Assembly: GCA_963711005.1 (NCBI GenBank)
Contig: CAVQCJ010000002.1
Location: 434,001 to 498,000 of the forward strand
Reading direction: 5' to 3'
Length of the DNA: 64,000 nt
From: CAVQCJ01 sp963711005
Lineage (GTDB): Bacteria; Actinomycetota; Actinomycetes; Prado026
Shown here: piece by piece, positions 42,283-50,679 of the stretch
Numbering within the stretch: the first letter of the stretch is position 1
Layout of the letters: the number at the start of each line of letters is the position of its first letter
Program-made: the position numbers and the translations under genes
Notes under the pieces: model-generated
The model's database searches: none
Seen by the model: the letters and a program-made list of their open reading frames with translations, nothing else
Told to the model about the DNA's origin: nothing

Positions 42283-43563
42283 CTACCCCGCGAAGCGCGG
42301 GAACGCGGAGCGACCCGCGTACCGGGCCGCGTCGTCGAGCTCCTCCTCGATCCGCAGCAGCTGGTTGTACTTGGCGACCCGCTCGCTGCGGGCCGGCGCG
42401 CCGGTCTTGATCTGGCCGCAGTCGGTGGCGACAGCCAGGTCGGCGATCGTGGTGTCCTCGGTCTCGCCCGAGCGGTGGCTCATCATGCAGCGGTAGCCGT
42501 TGCGGTGCGCGAGCGACACCGCGTCGAGCGTCTCGGTCAGGGTGCCGATCTGGTTCACCTTGACCAGCAGCGCGTTCGCGGCGCCCTGGTCGATGCCGCG
42601 CTGGATCCGCTCCGGGTTGGTGACGAACAGGTCGTCGCCCACGATCTGCACCCGGTCGCCCAGCGCGGACGTCACGTGCACCCAGCCGGCCCAGTCCTCC
42701 TCGGACAGGGGGTCCTCGAGCGAGACCAGCGGGAAGTCTGCGACCAGGCTCTCGTAGTACGCGGTCATCCACTCCGCGGACCGGTCGGAGCCCTCGAACC
42801 GGTAGCCGGCCTCCGAGTGGAACTCGGTCGCCGCGACGTCCACCGCGAGCGCGACGTCCGCGCCAGGGCGGTACCCGGCTTTCTCGATCGCCTCGGTGAT
42901 CAGCTCGAGCGCGGCCCGGTTGCTCTCCAGGTCGGGCGCGAAGCCGCCCTCGTCGCCCAGCCCGGTGGACAGCCCGCGGGCCTTGAGCACCGCCTTGAGG
43001 CAGTGGTAGACCTCGGCGCCGCAGCGCAGCGCGTCCGCGAACGTGGCCGCGCCGATCGGCGCCACCATGAACTCCTGGATGTCCACGTTGCTGTCGGCGT
43101 GGGCGCCGCCGTTGACGATGTTCATCATCGGGACCGGGAGCAGGTGCGCGTTCGGACCGCCGAGGTAGCGGAACAGCGGCAGCGACGCCGACTGCGCGGC
43201 CGCCTTGGCCACGGCCAGGGAGACGCCGAGGATCGCGTTCGCGCCGAGGCGGGACTTCCCGGCGGTGCCGTCCAGGTCGATCAGGGCCTGGTCGACCAGG
43301 CGCTGCTCGGTGGCGTCGAAGCCGATCAGCTCGGGCCCGATCTCGTCGATCACCGCCAGCACGGCCTTCTCCACACCCTTGCCGCCGTACCGGGCCGCGT
43401 CGCCGTCCCGGAGCTCGACCGCCTCGAACGCCCCGGTCGAGGCGCCGGACGGCACGGCCGCCCTCGACACGGTGCCGTCGTCGAGCGCGAGCTCGACCTC
43501 GACGGTGGGGTTGCCGCGCGAGTCGAGGATCTCGCGGGCTCCGACGGCCTCGATCGATGCCAC
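42283..43563 (-). CDS. eno: Enolase
   Basis: Enolase converts 2-phosphoglycerate to phosphoenolpyruvate in glycolysis. The 426-residue enzyme has the usual length, begins with AVGAREILDSRGNPTVEVE, has the metal-binding region SLEDPLSEEDW and VGDDLFVTN (acid residues for magnesium), and the catalytic lysine region LLVKVNQIGTLTE. The C-terminal SHRSGETEDTTIADLAV is conserved. A distant GAAGGAG Shine-Dalgarno sequence precedes the ATG. It sits in the mfd-mazG-surA-eno-ftsB-DUF501-ppx order; the DUF885 gene interrupts this block just upstream of it. Confidence 0.97.
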   Translation of the reverse strand: MASIEAVGAREILDSRGNPTVEVELALDDGTVSRAAVPSGASTGAFEAVELRDGDAARYGGKGVEKAVLAVIDEIGPELIGFDATEQRLVDQALIDLDGTAGKSRLGANAILGVSLAVAKAAAQSASLPLFRYLGGPNAHLLPVPMMNIVNGGAHADSNVDIQEFMVAPIGAATFADALRCGAEVYHCLKAVLKARGLSTGLGDEGGFAPDLESNRAALELITEAIEKAGYRPGADVALAVDVAATEFHSEAGYRFEGSDRSAEWMTAYYESLVADFPLVSLEDPLSEEDWAGWVHVTSALGDRVQIVGDDLFVTNPERIQRGIDQGAANALLVKVNQIGTLTETLDAVSLAHRNGYRCMMSHRSGETEDTTIADLAVATDCGQIKTGAPARSERVAKYNQLLRIEEELDDAARYAGRSAFPRFAG

Positions 43564-43640
43564 GGCAGCGCTCCTTCGTACGGGTCGACGCGAGCGGACG
43601 CTCAGGCGTGCGGGAAGGGGCCCACCCTACCGGCGGCGCT

Positions 43641-45335
43641 CTAGAGCCCCAGCAGCGTGCGCAGGTGCCTGGGCGGCGGGGAGCCGTGCGCCAGCAGCTC
43701 GTCGTGACGGGCGAGCACCGAGCGCTCGGCCCGGTCAGCCGCCAGCCGGCGGGACAGCTCGGAGACCTCGCTGTACCCGACGTAGTACGTGGACAGCTGG
43801 GCGCTGGTGAGCAGGGCCCGGCGCCACTTGCCGGCCGCCTCGCCCAGCTCCTGGTGCCCGCGCCCGGTCATCAGGGCCAACGCCTCGCCCTCGGTCATCC
43901 CGTGCGCGTGCACCCGGACGTCGAGGATCGCGTTGATCGTCGTGCGGAGCTGCATCTTGAGCTGCTGGAGCGCCACGGCGCGGCCGCCGTACCCGGCCCG
44001 CACCATGAGCTCCTCGGCGTAGACGGCCCAGCCCTCGACGAACGGCCCGCTGTACAGCGCGGCGCGCACCGGCGTCGGCCCGCCGGCGGTCGCGGCTGCC
44101 GCGGTCCGCGCCGAGCGGCTGGCGTGCGCCAGCTGCAGGACGTGCCCCGGCATGGCCTCGTGCACCGTGAGGTTGCGCAGCTGGTGCACGTTGTACTCCC
44201 GGTAGAACGAGCGCACCCGGTCGGCGCTCCAGTCGGCCGGCGCCGGCGAGACGGCGAAGTACGTAGGCAGGTCGGCCGGCTCGAGCGGGCCCGGTGCATC
44301 GCAGTACGCCACCGCCACCCCGCGGTGGATCTCCGGCATCTCGATGATCCGCACCCGCTCGTCCCAACGCTCGGGCACGGTGACCAGACCGTTCGCCCGG
44401 ACGAACTCGGTGCTCTCCTCGAGCGCCTCGGCGCACCGGCCGAGCACGGTCGAGTCGTCAACGAAGCCGGACTCGGCGTACTCGTCCAGGACCTCGCGGG
44501 GGTCGCGGCCCTCGACCAGGTCGGCGATCTCGGTCTCGACCCGTAGCAGGTCGCTCTCGGCCCTGACCAGCACCGAGTCCGGCGGCGTCTCGGTGTCCAG
44601 GGTGTGCCACAGCTTGGCCGCGTAGAGCTCGGGGCCGAGCCGGGGGTCGCGGTCGGTGTCGACCGGCCCGCCGACGGTCAGCGCCGCCTCCAGCCAGGTC
44701 AGGTGGTCGTCGAGCGCCTCCAGCGCCGCCACCCTGGCCGGTCCCACCTCGGCGCGCAGGGCCGGCTCCTTCTGCAGTGCGTCGGCCACCTCGTGCTCGA
44801 CCAGCGCGCGGGTACCGCGGAACTGGCCGATGGCGGTCTCGACGTGCACGCGCGGCATCGTGCCCAGCGCGGCCCGCGCGACCGCGAGCGAGGCCGGGAC
44901 CGCGGCCAGCCGGCCGGCCAGCGAGCGCAACCGGTCGCCGAGGGGGGCGAAGTCCCTGGCCAGCAACAGGTACAGCGCGGTGCCCGGGTTGGACGCGAGC
45001 GGGTCCCAGGTCGACGGGCGCAGGTCGTCGAGGTCGAACAGGCGGGCCGACAGGGCCGACCGCAGCATCTCGTGGTCGACCCGGTGGTCCGCCGACAGGA
45101 GGGGGTCGTCGACGGCGTCCACCGCGCCCAGCCATCCGGTGAGCACCCGCCGGGCCTCGTCCTGACCCTCGGGGCTGCGGTCGGGCAGCCGGTCGTCGTA
45201 GCGGTGCTCGCCCAGGCCGGTGGCCGACACGGGGTCCAGCGCGAGCAGGTCGTCGAGGGCGTCCCTGGCGATCCGGGCGAACCCGGCGGTCACCGCGTCG
45301 GCGTCACCGATGGGTTCGGACGGTCCTGTGCTCAC
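43641..45335 (-). CDS. DUF885 family protein (metallopeptidase-like)
   Basis: The 564-residue protein is a DUF885 member, a large helical family related to M32-like metallopeptidases. It has the catalytic zinc motif HEAMPGH (the HExxxH of the family, followed by LQLAHASRS) and a GWAVYAEEL segment further on that carries the third ligand. The end, SELSRRLAADRAERS, is typical. Such proteins may be carboxypeptidases or have lost activity. GTG 45335 is leaderless (TAGCGT seven bases upstream). The gene lies between mazG and eno. Confidence 0.85.
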   Translation of the reverse strand: MSTGPSEPIGDADAVTAGFARIARDALDDLLALDPVSATGLGEHRYDDRLPDRSPEGQDEARRVLTGWLGAVDAVDDPLLSADHRVDHEMLRSALSARLFDLDDLRPSTWDPLASNPGTALYLLLARDFAPLGDRLRSLAGRLAAVPASLAVARAALGTMPRVHVETAIGQFRGTRALVEHEVADALQKEPALRAEVGPARVAALEALDDHLTWLEAALTVGGPVDTDRDPRLGPELYAAKLWHTLDTETPPDSVLVRAESDLLRVETEIADLVEGRDPREVLDEYAESGFVDDSTVLGRCAEALEESTEFVRANGLVTVPERWDERVRIIEMPEIHRGVAVAYCDAPGPLEPADLPTYFAVSPAPADWSADRVRSFYREYNVHQLRNLTVHEAMPGHVLQLAHASRSARTAAAATAGGPTPVRAALYSGPFVEGWAVYAEELMVRAGYGGRAVALQQLKMQLRTTINAILDVRVHAHGMTEGEALALMTGRGHQELGEAAGKWRRALLTSAQLSTYYVGYSEVSELSRRLAADRAERSVLARHDELLAHGSPPPRHLRTLLGL

Positions 45336-45342
45336 CCGCACG

Positions 45343-45348
45343 ACGCTA
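45343..45348 (-). promoter_or_regulatory. -10 box of the DUF885 gene (leaderless)
   Basis: On the minus strand TAGCGT ends seven bases before GTG 45335. It overlaps the last codon and stop of mazG. Confidence 0.45.
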
Positions 45349-46386
45349 CCGCTGCCGGGCTGCTGCCTCCTGCTCGGCGACACGGACCCGGCGGGCGTAC
45401 GCGCGCGCGGCTGCGCGCAGCGCCGCCTCCGCGTCGACCCCGGCGGCCGACGCGCGCGCGACGATGGCCAGCAGGAGCACGCCGACCTCGTCCTGGGTCG
45501 GCGTGTCCGGCAGGGCGACCGCAGGCCCGACGGTCGGTACGGGCACCGCCACGCCGGCCCGCTCGGCCCGACCCAGCAGCTTGGCGGCCAGCGCCAGCGC
45601 AGGCTGGTCCAGCGGCACGCCGTCGACCGCTGACGTACGACCCTTCTCGACGCGTTTGAGCTCGTCCCAGCGCGTGTCGACCTGCTCGGCCGTCGCGGCG
45701 GCCGGGCCGTCGGCCGGCGCGAAGACGTGCGGGTGCCGGGCGATCAGCTTGTCCACGATGCCGGCGGCGACGTCGTCGACGGACCAGGGGGTCTGCGGGT
45801 GCTCCTCGCCGAGCCGGGCGTGGAACACCACCTGGAGCAGCAGGTCGCCGAGCTCCTCGCGCAGCCCGTCGAGGTCGTCGGTCTCCACCGCCTCGACGGT
45901 CTCGTAGGCCTCCTCGAGCAGGTACTGGAGCAACGACCGGTGCGTCTGGGCCGCGTCCCACGGGCAGCCGCCGGGCGAACGCAGCCGGTCCATCACCGCC
46001 ACCAGGTCGAGCAGGCGGGCGCCCGGCAGGTCCCAGGAGCCGGCGACCAGCTCGACCTCGGGCGGCTCGGGCCGTCCCGCGGCGTCGCCGGCCTCGACCA
46101 GCCGGACCGCCAGCGCGTCCGTCAGACCCGCGTCCCCGTCCGGGCCCAGCAGCCAGACGACGGCCGCCGCCTCCGCCCGGCGCAGCAGGAACCCGGCCCG
46201 GGCCGGCCCGTCCGGCGCGTCCTCGGGCACCCGAAGCACGAGCCCGGCCACGTCCAGGGCCGCGGCCAGCGGGTGCTCGGCCGAGGCCGCGTACACCTCG
46301 TCCGCGCCGGTCAACGCCGACCAGCCCGCGAAGGACAGCAGCCCCGGGGCGACCCGGTGCGTGGTGGACAGCAGGACGAGCGGCAC
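45346..46386 (-). CDS. mazG: Nucleoside triphosphate pyrophosphohydrolase MazG
   Basis: MazG hydrolyses noncanonical or excess nucleoside triphosphates to monophosphates, cleaning the pool and lowering ppGpp effects. The 346-residue protein has the actinobacterial extra N-terminal domain (about 1-120) and the MazG domain with LRSPGGCPWDAAQTHRSL, LLEEAYETVEAVE and EELGDLLLQVVFHAR, the glutamate-rich metal-binding helices (ExxE...ExxD). A partial second domain follows. The order mfd-mazG is the same as in Mycobacterium (Rv1020-Rv1021). GTG 46386 follows the SurA-like lipoprotein gene by eight bases, so they form an operon. Confidence 0.92.
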   Translation of the reverse strand: MPLVLLSTTHRVAPGLLSFAGWSALTGADEVYAASAEHPLAAALDVAGLVLRVPEDAPDGPARAGFLLRRAEAAAVVWLLGPDGDAGLTDALAVRLVEAGDAAGRPEPPEVELVAGSWDLPGARLLDLVAVMDRLRSPGGCPWDAAQTHRSLLQYLLEEAYETVEAVETDDLDGLREELGDLLLQVVFHARLGEEHPQTPWSVDDVAAGIVDKLIARHPHVFAPADGPAAATAEQVDTRWDELKRVEKGRTSAVDGVPLDQPALALAAKLLGRAERAGVAVPVPTVGPAVALPDTPTQDEVGVLLLAIVARASAAGVDAEAALRAAARAYARRVRVAEQEAAARQR

Positions 46387-46394
46387 CGCGGAGG

Positions 46395-47048
46395 TCAGCC
46401 GGCGGGCGACGCGCTCGGCGACGGTGCCGGGGTGCTCCCGCCGGCTGGGACCGACAGGTCGTCGGCCAGCGCACCGATCTGCAGGGTCTTCGGGTCGAAG
46501 ACGCCGTACCGCGGGCTCACCGCGACACCCACGTCGCCGGCCAGCTTGGTGATGTAGTCGTTGACGGCCTGGGTCTGCTCGTCGGCGGTCTTGCCCGGGG
46601 CCAGCCGCGGGCCGAGCTGCTGCTGGGTCAGGAACTCGCGGGCCAGCGCGTCCAGCTCACCGGGCGGCAGCCACAGGTTCTGCTGCGCGGCGAGCTGCTT
46701 GTGCAGCGTGGCGCGACCGCCCGAAGTGGCGATCAGGGCGTCGACCTGGCCCTGGGTGACCTGGATGCCCTGCCGCTGGCCGGCGATGGCCACCAGCCGC
46801 GCGTCGACCTGGAACTCCACCTGGGCCTTGAGCAGTGCGTCCGTGGACGGGACCTGGGCGCCGTCCTTGTTCAGCTGGGCGATCACGGCCTTGGCGTCCG
46901 CGTCGACCTGGCTCTCGGTCACCCGGGTCTTGGCCACGACGGCGGCCGAGCCGGCCTGCAGCGGGTCGCAGCCGGTGAGGGCGAGCACGCCGACGGCGGC
47001 GACCGGCACGAGGGCCAGCAGGCGCCTGCGGGCGCGGGAGCGGTTCAC
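46395..47048 (-). CDS. SurA-like (peptidyl-prolyl isomerase N-domain) lipoprotein
   Basis: This 217-residue protein has a lipoprotein signal (NRSRARRRLLALVPVAAVG, lipobox LALTGC, Cys about residue 27). The mature part resembles the SurA N-terminal chaperone domain: TRVTESQVDADAKAVIAQL and IAGQRQGIQVTQGQVDALI. No parvulin catalytic domain follows, so it is a chaperone or a domain remnant. In other actinobacteria a lipoprotein occupies the same position, between mazG and eno. GTG 47048 has GGAAGGA nine bases upstream; ATG 47075 is possible. The mfd gene ends 26-52 bases upstream. Confidence 0.82.
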   Translation of the reverse strand: MNRSRARRRLLALVPVAAVGVLALTGCDPLQAGSAAVVAKTRVTESQVDADAKAVIAQLNKDGAQVPSTDALLKAQVEFQVDARLVAIAGQRQGIQVTQGQVDALIATSGGRATLHKQLAAQQNLWLPPGELDALAREFLTQQQLGPRLAPGKTADEQTQAVNDYITKLAGDVGVAVSPRYGVFDPKTLQIGALADDLSVPAGGSTPAPSPSASPAG

Positions 47049-47100
47049 GTCGTCCAGTCCTTCCGGTTCGGTCACAGCCCGTTCGGTAGAGCCCGGTTGA

Positions 47101-50100
47101 TCACAGCATCGCGTCGACGACGCCCCGGCACCAGGCCAACAGCTCCAGGTCGCGCAGCGGCTGGCCCCCCACTCGGGCGGTGGTCGGGCGGGGCACCAGC
47201 ATGGTACGGACAGCGGGCTTGACCACGGTTCTCGGGTACAGCCGCTGCAGCCGGAGCGTCGCCGACTCGGGGAGTTGGACGGGCGCGAACCGCACCGAGT
47301 TCCCTTGCAGGGTGACCTCGGTGATCCCCGCCTTGCGGGCGTGCGCCCGGAAGGTGGCGACCGCCAGCAGGTTCTCGACCGGGGTCGGCAGCGGGCCGTA
47401 GCGGTCGGCGAGCTCCTCGCGAACCGCCTGGACGGCCGCGTCGTCGGTGGCCTCCGCGATCCGCCGGTACGCCTCCAGCCGCAGCCGCTCGGCCGGCACG
47501 TACGCGTGCGGCAGGTGCGCGTCGACGGGGAGCTCGACGCGGATGTCCGGGGTCGTCTCGACCGGCGCGCCGGTCTTGAACTCCTCCACCGCCTCGCCGA
47601 CCAGGCGGACGTACAGGTCGAAGCCGACGGCGGCGATGTGCCCGGACTGCTCGCCGCCGAGCAGGTTCCCGGCGCCGCGGATCTCCAGGTCCTTCAATGC
47701 CACCTGCATGCCGGCGCCGAGGTCGGTGTTGGCGGCGATCGTGGCCAACCGGTCGTGCGCGGTCTCGGTCAGCGGCTTCTCCGGCGGGTACAGGAAGTAC
47801 GCGTACGCCCGCTCGCGGCCGCGACCCACCCGCCCGCGCAGCTGGTGCAGCTGGGAGAGCCCGAGCGCGTCGGCCCGCTCGACGATCAGGGTGTTGGCGT
47901 TGGCGATGTCGAGGCCGGACTCGACGATCGTCGTGCACACCAGCACGTCGAAGGACTTCTCCCAGAAGTCGACGATGACCTGCTCCAGAGCCGTCTCGTT
48001 CATCTGGCCGTGCGCGGTGGCGATGCGCGCGTCCGGGACCAGCTCGCGGAGCCTGGCTGCGGCGCGGTCGATCGACTCGACCCGGTTGTGGACGTAGAAC
48101 ACCTGGCCCTCGCGCAGCAGCTCGCGGCGCACGGCCGCGGCGATCTGCTTCTCGTCGTACGCCCCGACGAACGTCAGCACCGGGTGCCGCTCCTCCGGCG
48201 GGGTCTGCATCACCGACATCTCCCGGATGCCGGTGACTGCCATCTCCAGCGTCCGTGGGATCGGCGTGGCCGACATCGCCAGCACGTCCACCGCCGTGCG
48301 CAGCCGCTTCAGGTGCTCCTTGTGCTCGACGCCGAACCGCTGCTCCTCGTCGACGACGACCAGCCCGAGGTCCTTGAACCGCACGTCGGCGGTCAGCAGC
48401 CGGTGCGTCCCGATGACGATGTCCACGCTGCCGGCGGCGAGCCCGGCCAGCACGGCGTCGGCCTCGCTGTCGGTCTGGAACCGCGACAGCGGCTGCACGA
48501 CGACGGGGAAGTTCGCGTAGCGCTCGGAGAACGTCGACTGGTGCTGCTGGACCAGCAGCGTCGTGGGCACCATCACGGCCACCTGCTTGCCGTCCTGGAC
48601 CGCCTTGAAGGCCGCGCGCACCGCGATCTCGGTCTTGCCGTACCCCACGTCGCCGCAGACCAGCCGGTCCATCGGGACCGGCAGCTCCATGTCCGCCTTG
48701 ACGTCCACGATCGCCGCGAGCTGGTCCGGCGTCTCCACGTAGGGGAAGGCGTCCTCGAGCTCGTGCTGCCACGGAGTGTCCGGGCCGAACGCGTACCCGG
48801 GCGAGGCCAGCCGGGCGCTGTAGAGCCTGATCAGCTCGGCCGCGATCTCGCGCACCGCCTTGCGAGCCCGGCCCTTGGCCTTGGCCCAGTCCGAGCCGCC
48901 GAGGCGGTGCAGCGAGGGCGCCTCGCCGCCGACGTAGCGGGTGACCTGGTCGAGCTGGTCGCTGGGCACGTACAGGCGGTCGGCGGGCTGGCCGCGCTTG
49001 GAGGCGGCGTACTCGATGACGAGGTACTCGCGGGTGGCTCCGGCGACGGTGCGCTGCATCATCTCGACGTACCGCCCGACCCCGTGCTGCTCGTGCACGA
49101 CGTAGTCGCCGGCGCGCAGCTGCAGGGGGTCGACGACGTGCCGCCGCTTGCTGGGCATGCGGCGCATGTCCTTGGTGGACGCGCGCTGACCGACCAGGTC
49201 GGACTCGGTGAGCAGCACCAGCCCGAGCTCGGCGTGCACGAACCCGTGCTCGATCGAGGCCCGGGTGACGTGCACGACGGCGGGGTCGGGCTCGACGTCC
49301 AGGGCCGCGTCCAGGCGGGCTGCCAGGCCGGCCTCGCGCAGCCGCTCGTGCAGCCGCTCGGCCGGCCCGTGACCCTCGGTCACCACGACGACGCGCCAGC
49401 CCGCTCGCAGCCACTCGCGCACGTCGTCCATCGCCCGGCCGGTGTCGCCGCGGTACGCCTCGGCGGCAGTCGCCTGCACGACGAGGGTGTCGGCGCCGGC
49501 GTCGAGCTCGACGTCCGGGGCGAACGGGGTCACGCTCCACCAGGCGACGCCACCGCGGCGAGCGTGGTCGCGGACGTCCGCCAGGCTCTGGTACGCGGCC
49601 GACCCGAGGTCCAGCGGCGTGGCCCCGCCGGCCGCAGCGGCCGCCCACGACGCGGCGAGGAACTCCTCGCCGGTCGCGAAGAGGTCGTGCGCGCGGGTGC
49701 GCACCCGCTCGGGGTCGCAGAGCACCACATGGGTGCCGGCGGGCAGCAGGTCCGGGAGGAGCTCCATCCGCTCGACCAGGACCGGGGCGAGCGACTCCAT
49801 GCCGTCCACCGCGATGCCCTCGGCGAGCTTGTCGAACACGTCCGCCAGCCCGGGGTGCTCGACGGCCAGCCCGGCCGCCCGCGCCCGCACCGTGTCGTCG
49901 AGCAGCAGCTCCCGGCACGGCGGCGCCCACAGTCCGCGCTCGGCGATCTCCAGGCTGCGCTGGTCGGCGACCGCGAACCAGCGCACCTCCTCGACCGTGT
50001 CGCCCCAGAACTCCACCCGCACCGGGTGCTCCTCGGTCGGCGCGAACACGTCGAGGATCCCGCCGCGCACGGCGAACTCCCCGCGCCGCTCGACCATCTC

Positions 50101-50631
50101 GACCCGGGTGTAGGCGGCGGCCGCCAGCCGGCGTACGGCGTCCTCCAGCGCGATGTCGTCGCCGGCGGAAAGCGCGACCGGCTCGAGGTCGCCGAGGCCG
50201 GCCACCAGCGGCTGCAGCAGGCTGCGGACGGGGGCGACGACCACCGACAGCGGCCCGTCGCCGCCAGGGTCGCCGGGGTGGGCGAGCCGGCGGAGGACGG
50301 ACAGCCGGCGGCCGACCGTGTCCGAGCGCGGCGAGAGCCGCTCGTGCGGCAGCGTCTCCCAGGCGGGGAACGCCGCGATCGCGTCAGGCGGCAGCAGGCA
50401 GCCGAGCGCCTCGACGAGATCGTCCGCCTCGCGCCCGGTGGCGGTCACCGCGAGGACCGGGCGGCCGGCGCCGTCCGGCCCGGTCGAGGCCAGCGCGGCG
50501 ACCAGGAACGGGCGCAACGGGGCCGGCGCGGAGAGGTCGAGCACCGGACGGTCGCCCGCCCGGGCGGCCCGGACGGCCTCGGCCACCGCCTTGTCGGCGG
50601 CGAGCGGGGCGAGCAGACCGGCGAGGCTCAT
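47101..50631 (-). CDS. mfd: Transcription-repair coupling factor Mfd
   Basis: Mfd removes stalled RNA polymerase at DNA damage and recruits the UvrA repair machinery. The 1176-residue protein has the full layout: an N-terminal UvrB-like domain, the RNA-polymerase-interacting domain, and the RecG-like translocase with Walker A GDVGYGKTE and DEEQRFG (Walker B). SATPIPRTLEMA and QLRGRVGRGRE (motif VI) follow, with the C-terminal D7 domain. The length is standard. ATG 50631 has TAGATT at 50642-50647 ten bases upstream, giving a leader of about four bases. It is the start of the core block that runs to ppx. Confidence 0.96.
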   Translation of the reverse strand: MSLAGLLAPLAADKAVAEAVRAARAGDRPVLDLSAPAPLRPFLVAALASTGPDGAGRPVLAVTATGREADDLVEALGCLLPPDAIAAFPAWETLPHERLSPRSDTVGRRLSVLRRLAHPGDPGGDGPLSVVVAPVRSLLQPLVAGLGDLEPVALSAGDDIALEDAVRRLAAAAYTRVEMVERRGEFAVRGGILDVFAPTEEHPVRVEFWGDTVEEVRWFAVADQRSLEIAERGLWAPPCRELLLDDTVRARAAGLAVEHPGLADVFDKLAEGIAVDGMESLAPVLVERMELLPDLLPAGTHVVLCDPERVRTRAHDLFATGEEFLAASWAAAAAGGATPLDLGSAAYQSLADVRDHARRGGVAWWSVTPFAPDVELDAGADTLVVQATAAEAYRGDTGRAMDDVREWLRAGWRVVVVTEGHGPAERLHERLREAGLAARLDAALDVEPDPAVVHVTRASIEHGFVHAELGLVLLTESDLVGQRASTKDMRRMPSKRRHVVDPLQLRAGDYVVHEQHGVGRYVEMMQRTVAGATREYLVIEYAASKRGQPADRLYVPSDQLDQVTRYVGGEAPSLHRLGGSDWAKAKGRARKAVREIAAELIRLYSARLASPGYAFGPDTPWQHELEDAFPYVETPDQLAAIVDVKADMELPVPMDRLVCGDVGYGKTEIAVRAAFKAVQDGKQVAVMVPTTLLVQQHQSTFSERYANFPVVVQPLSRFQTDSEADAVLAGLAAGSVDIVIGTHRLLTADVRFKDLGLVVVDEEQRFGVEHKEHLKRLRTAVDVLAMSATPIPRTLEMAVTGIREMSVMQTPPEERHPVLTFVGAYDEKQIAAAVRRELLREGQVFYVHNRVESIDRAAARLRELVPDARIATAHGQMNETALEQVIVDFWEKSFDVLVCTTIVESGLDIANANTLIVERADALGLSQLHQLRGRVGRGRERAYAYFLYPPEKPLTETAHDRLATIAANTDLGAGMQVALKDLEIRGAGNLLGGEQSGHIAAVGFDLYVRLVGEAVEEFKTGAPVETTPDIRVELPVDAHLPHAYVPAERLRLEAYRRIAEATDDAAVQAVREELADRYGPLPTPVENLLAVATFRAHARKAGITEVTLQGNSVRFAPVQLPESATLRLQRLYPRTVVKPAVRTMLVPRPTTARVGGQPLRDLELLAWCRGVVDAML

Positions 50632-50641
50632 GGGATGAGCC

Positions 50642-50647
50642 AATCTA
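50642..50647 (-). promoter_or_regulatory. -10 box of mfd
   Basis: On the minus strand TAGATT precedes ATG 50631 by ten bases, so the leader would be only about four bases long. Confidence 0.4.
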
Positions 50648-50679
50648 CCCCGCGACGCCCCCCACGAGAGGGGGAGCGG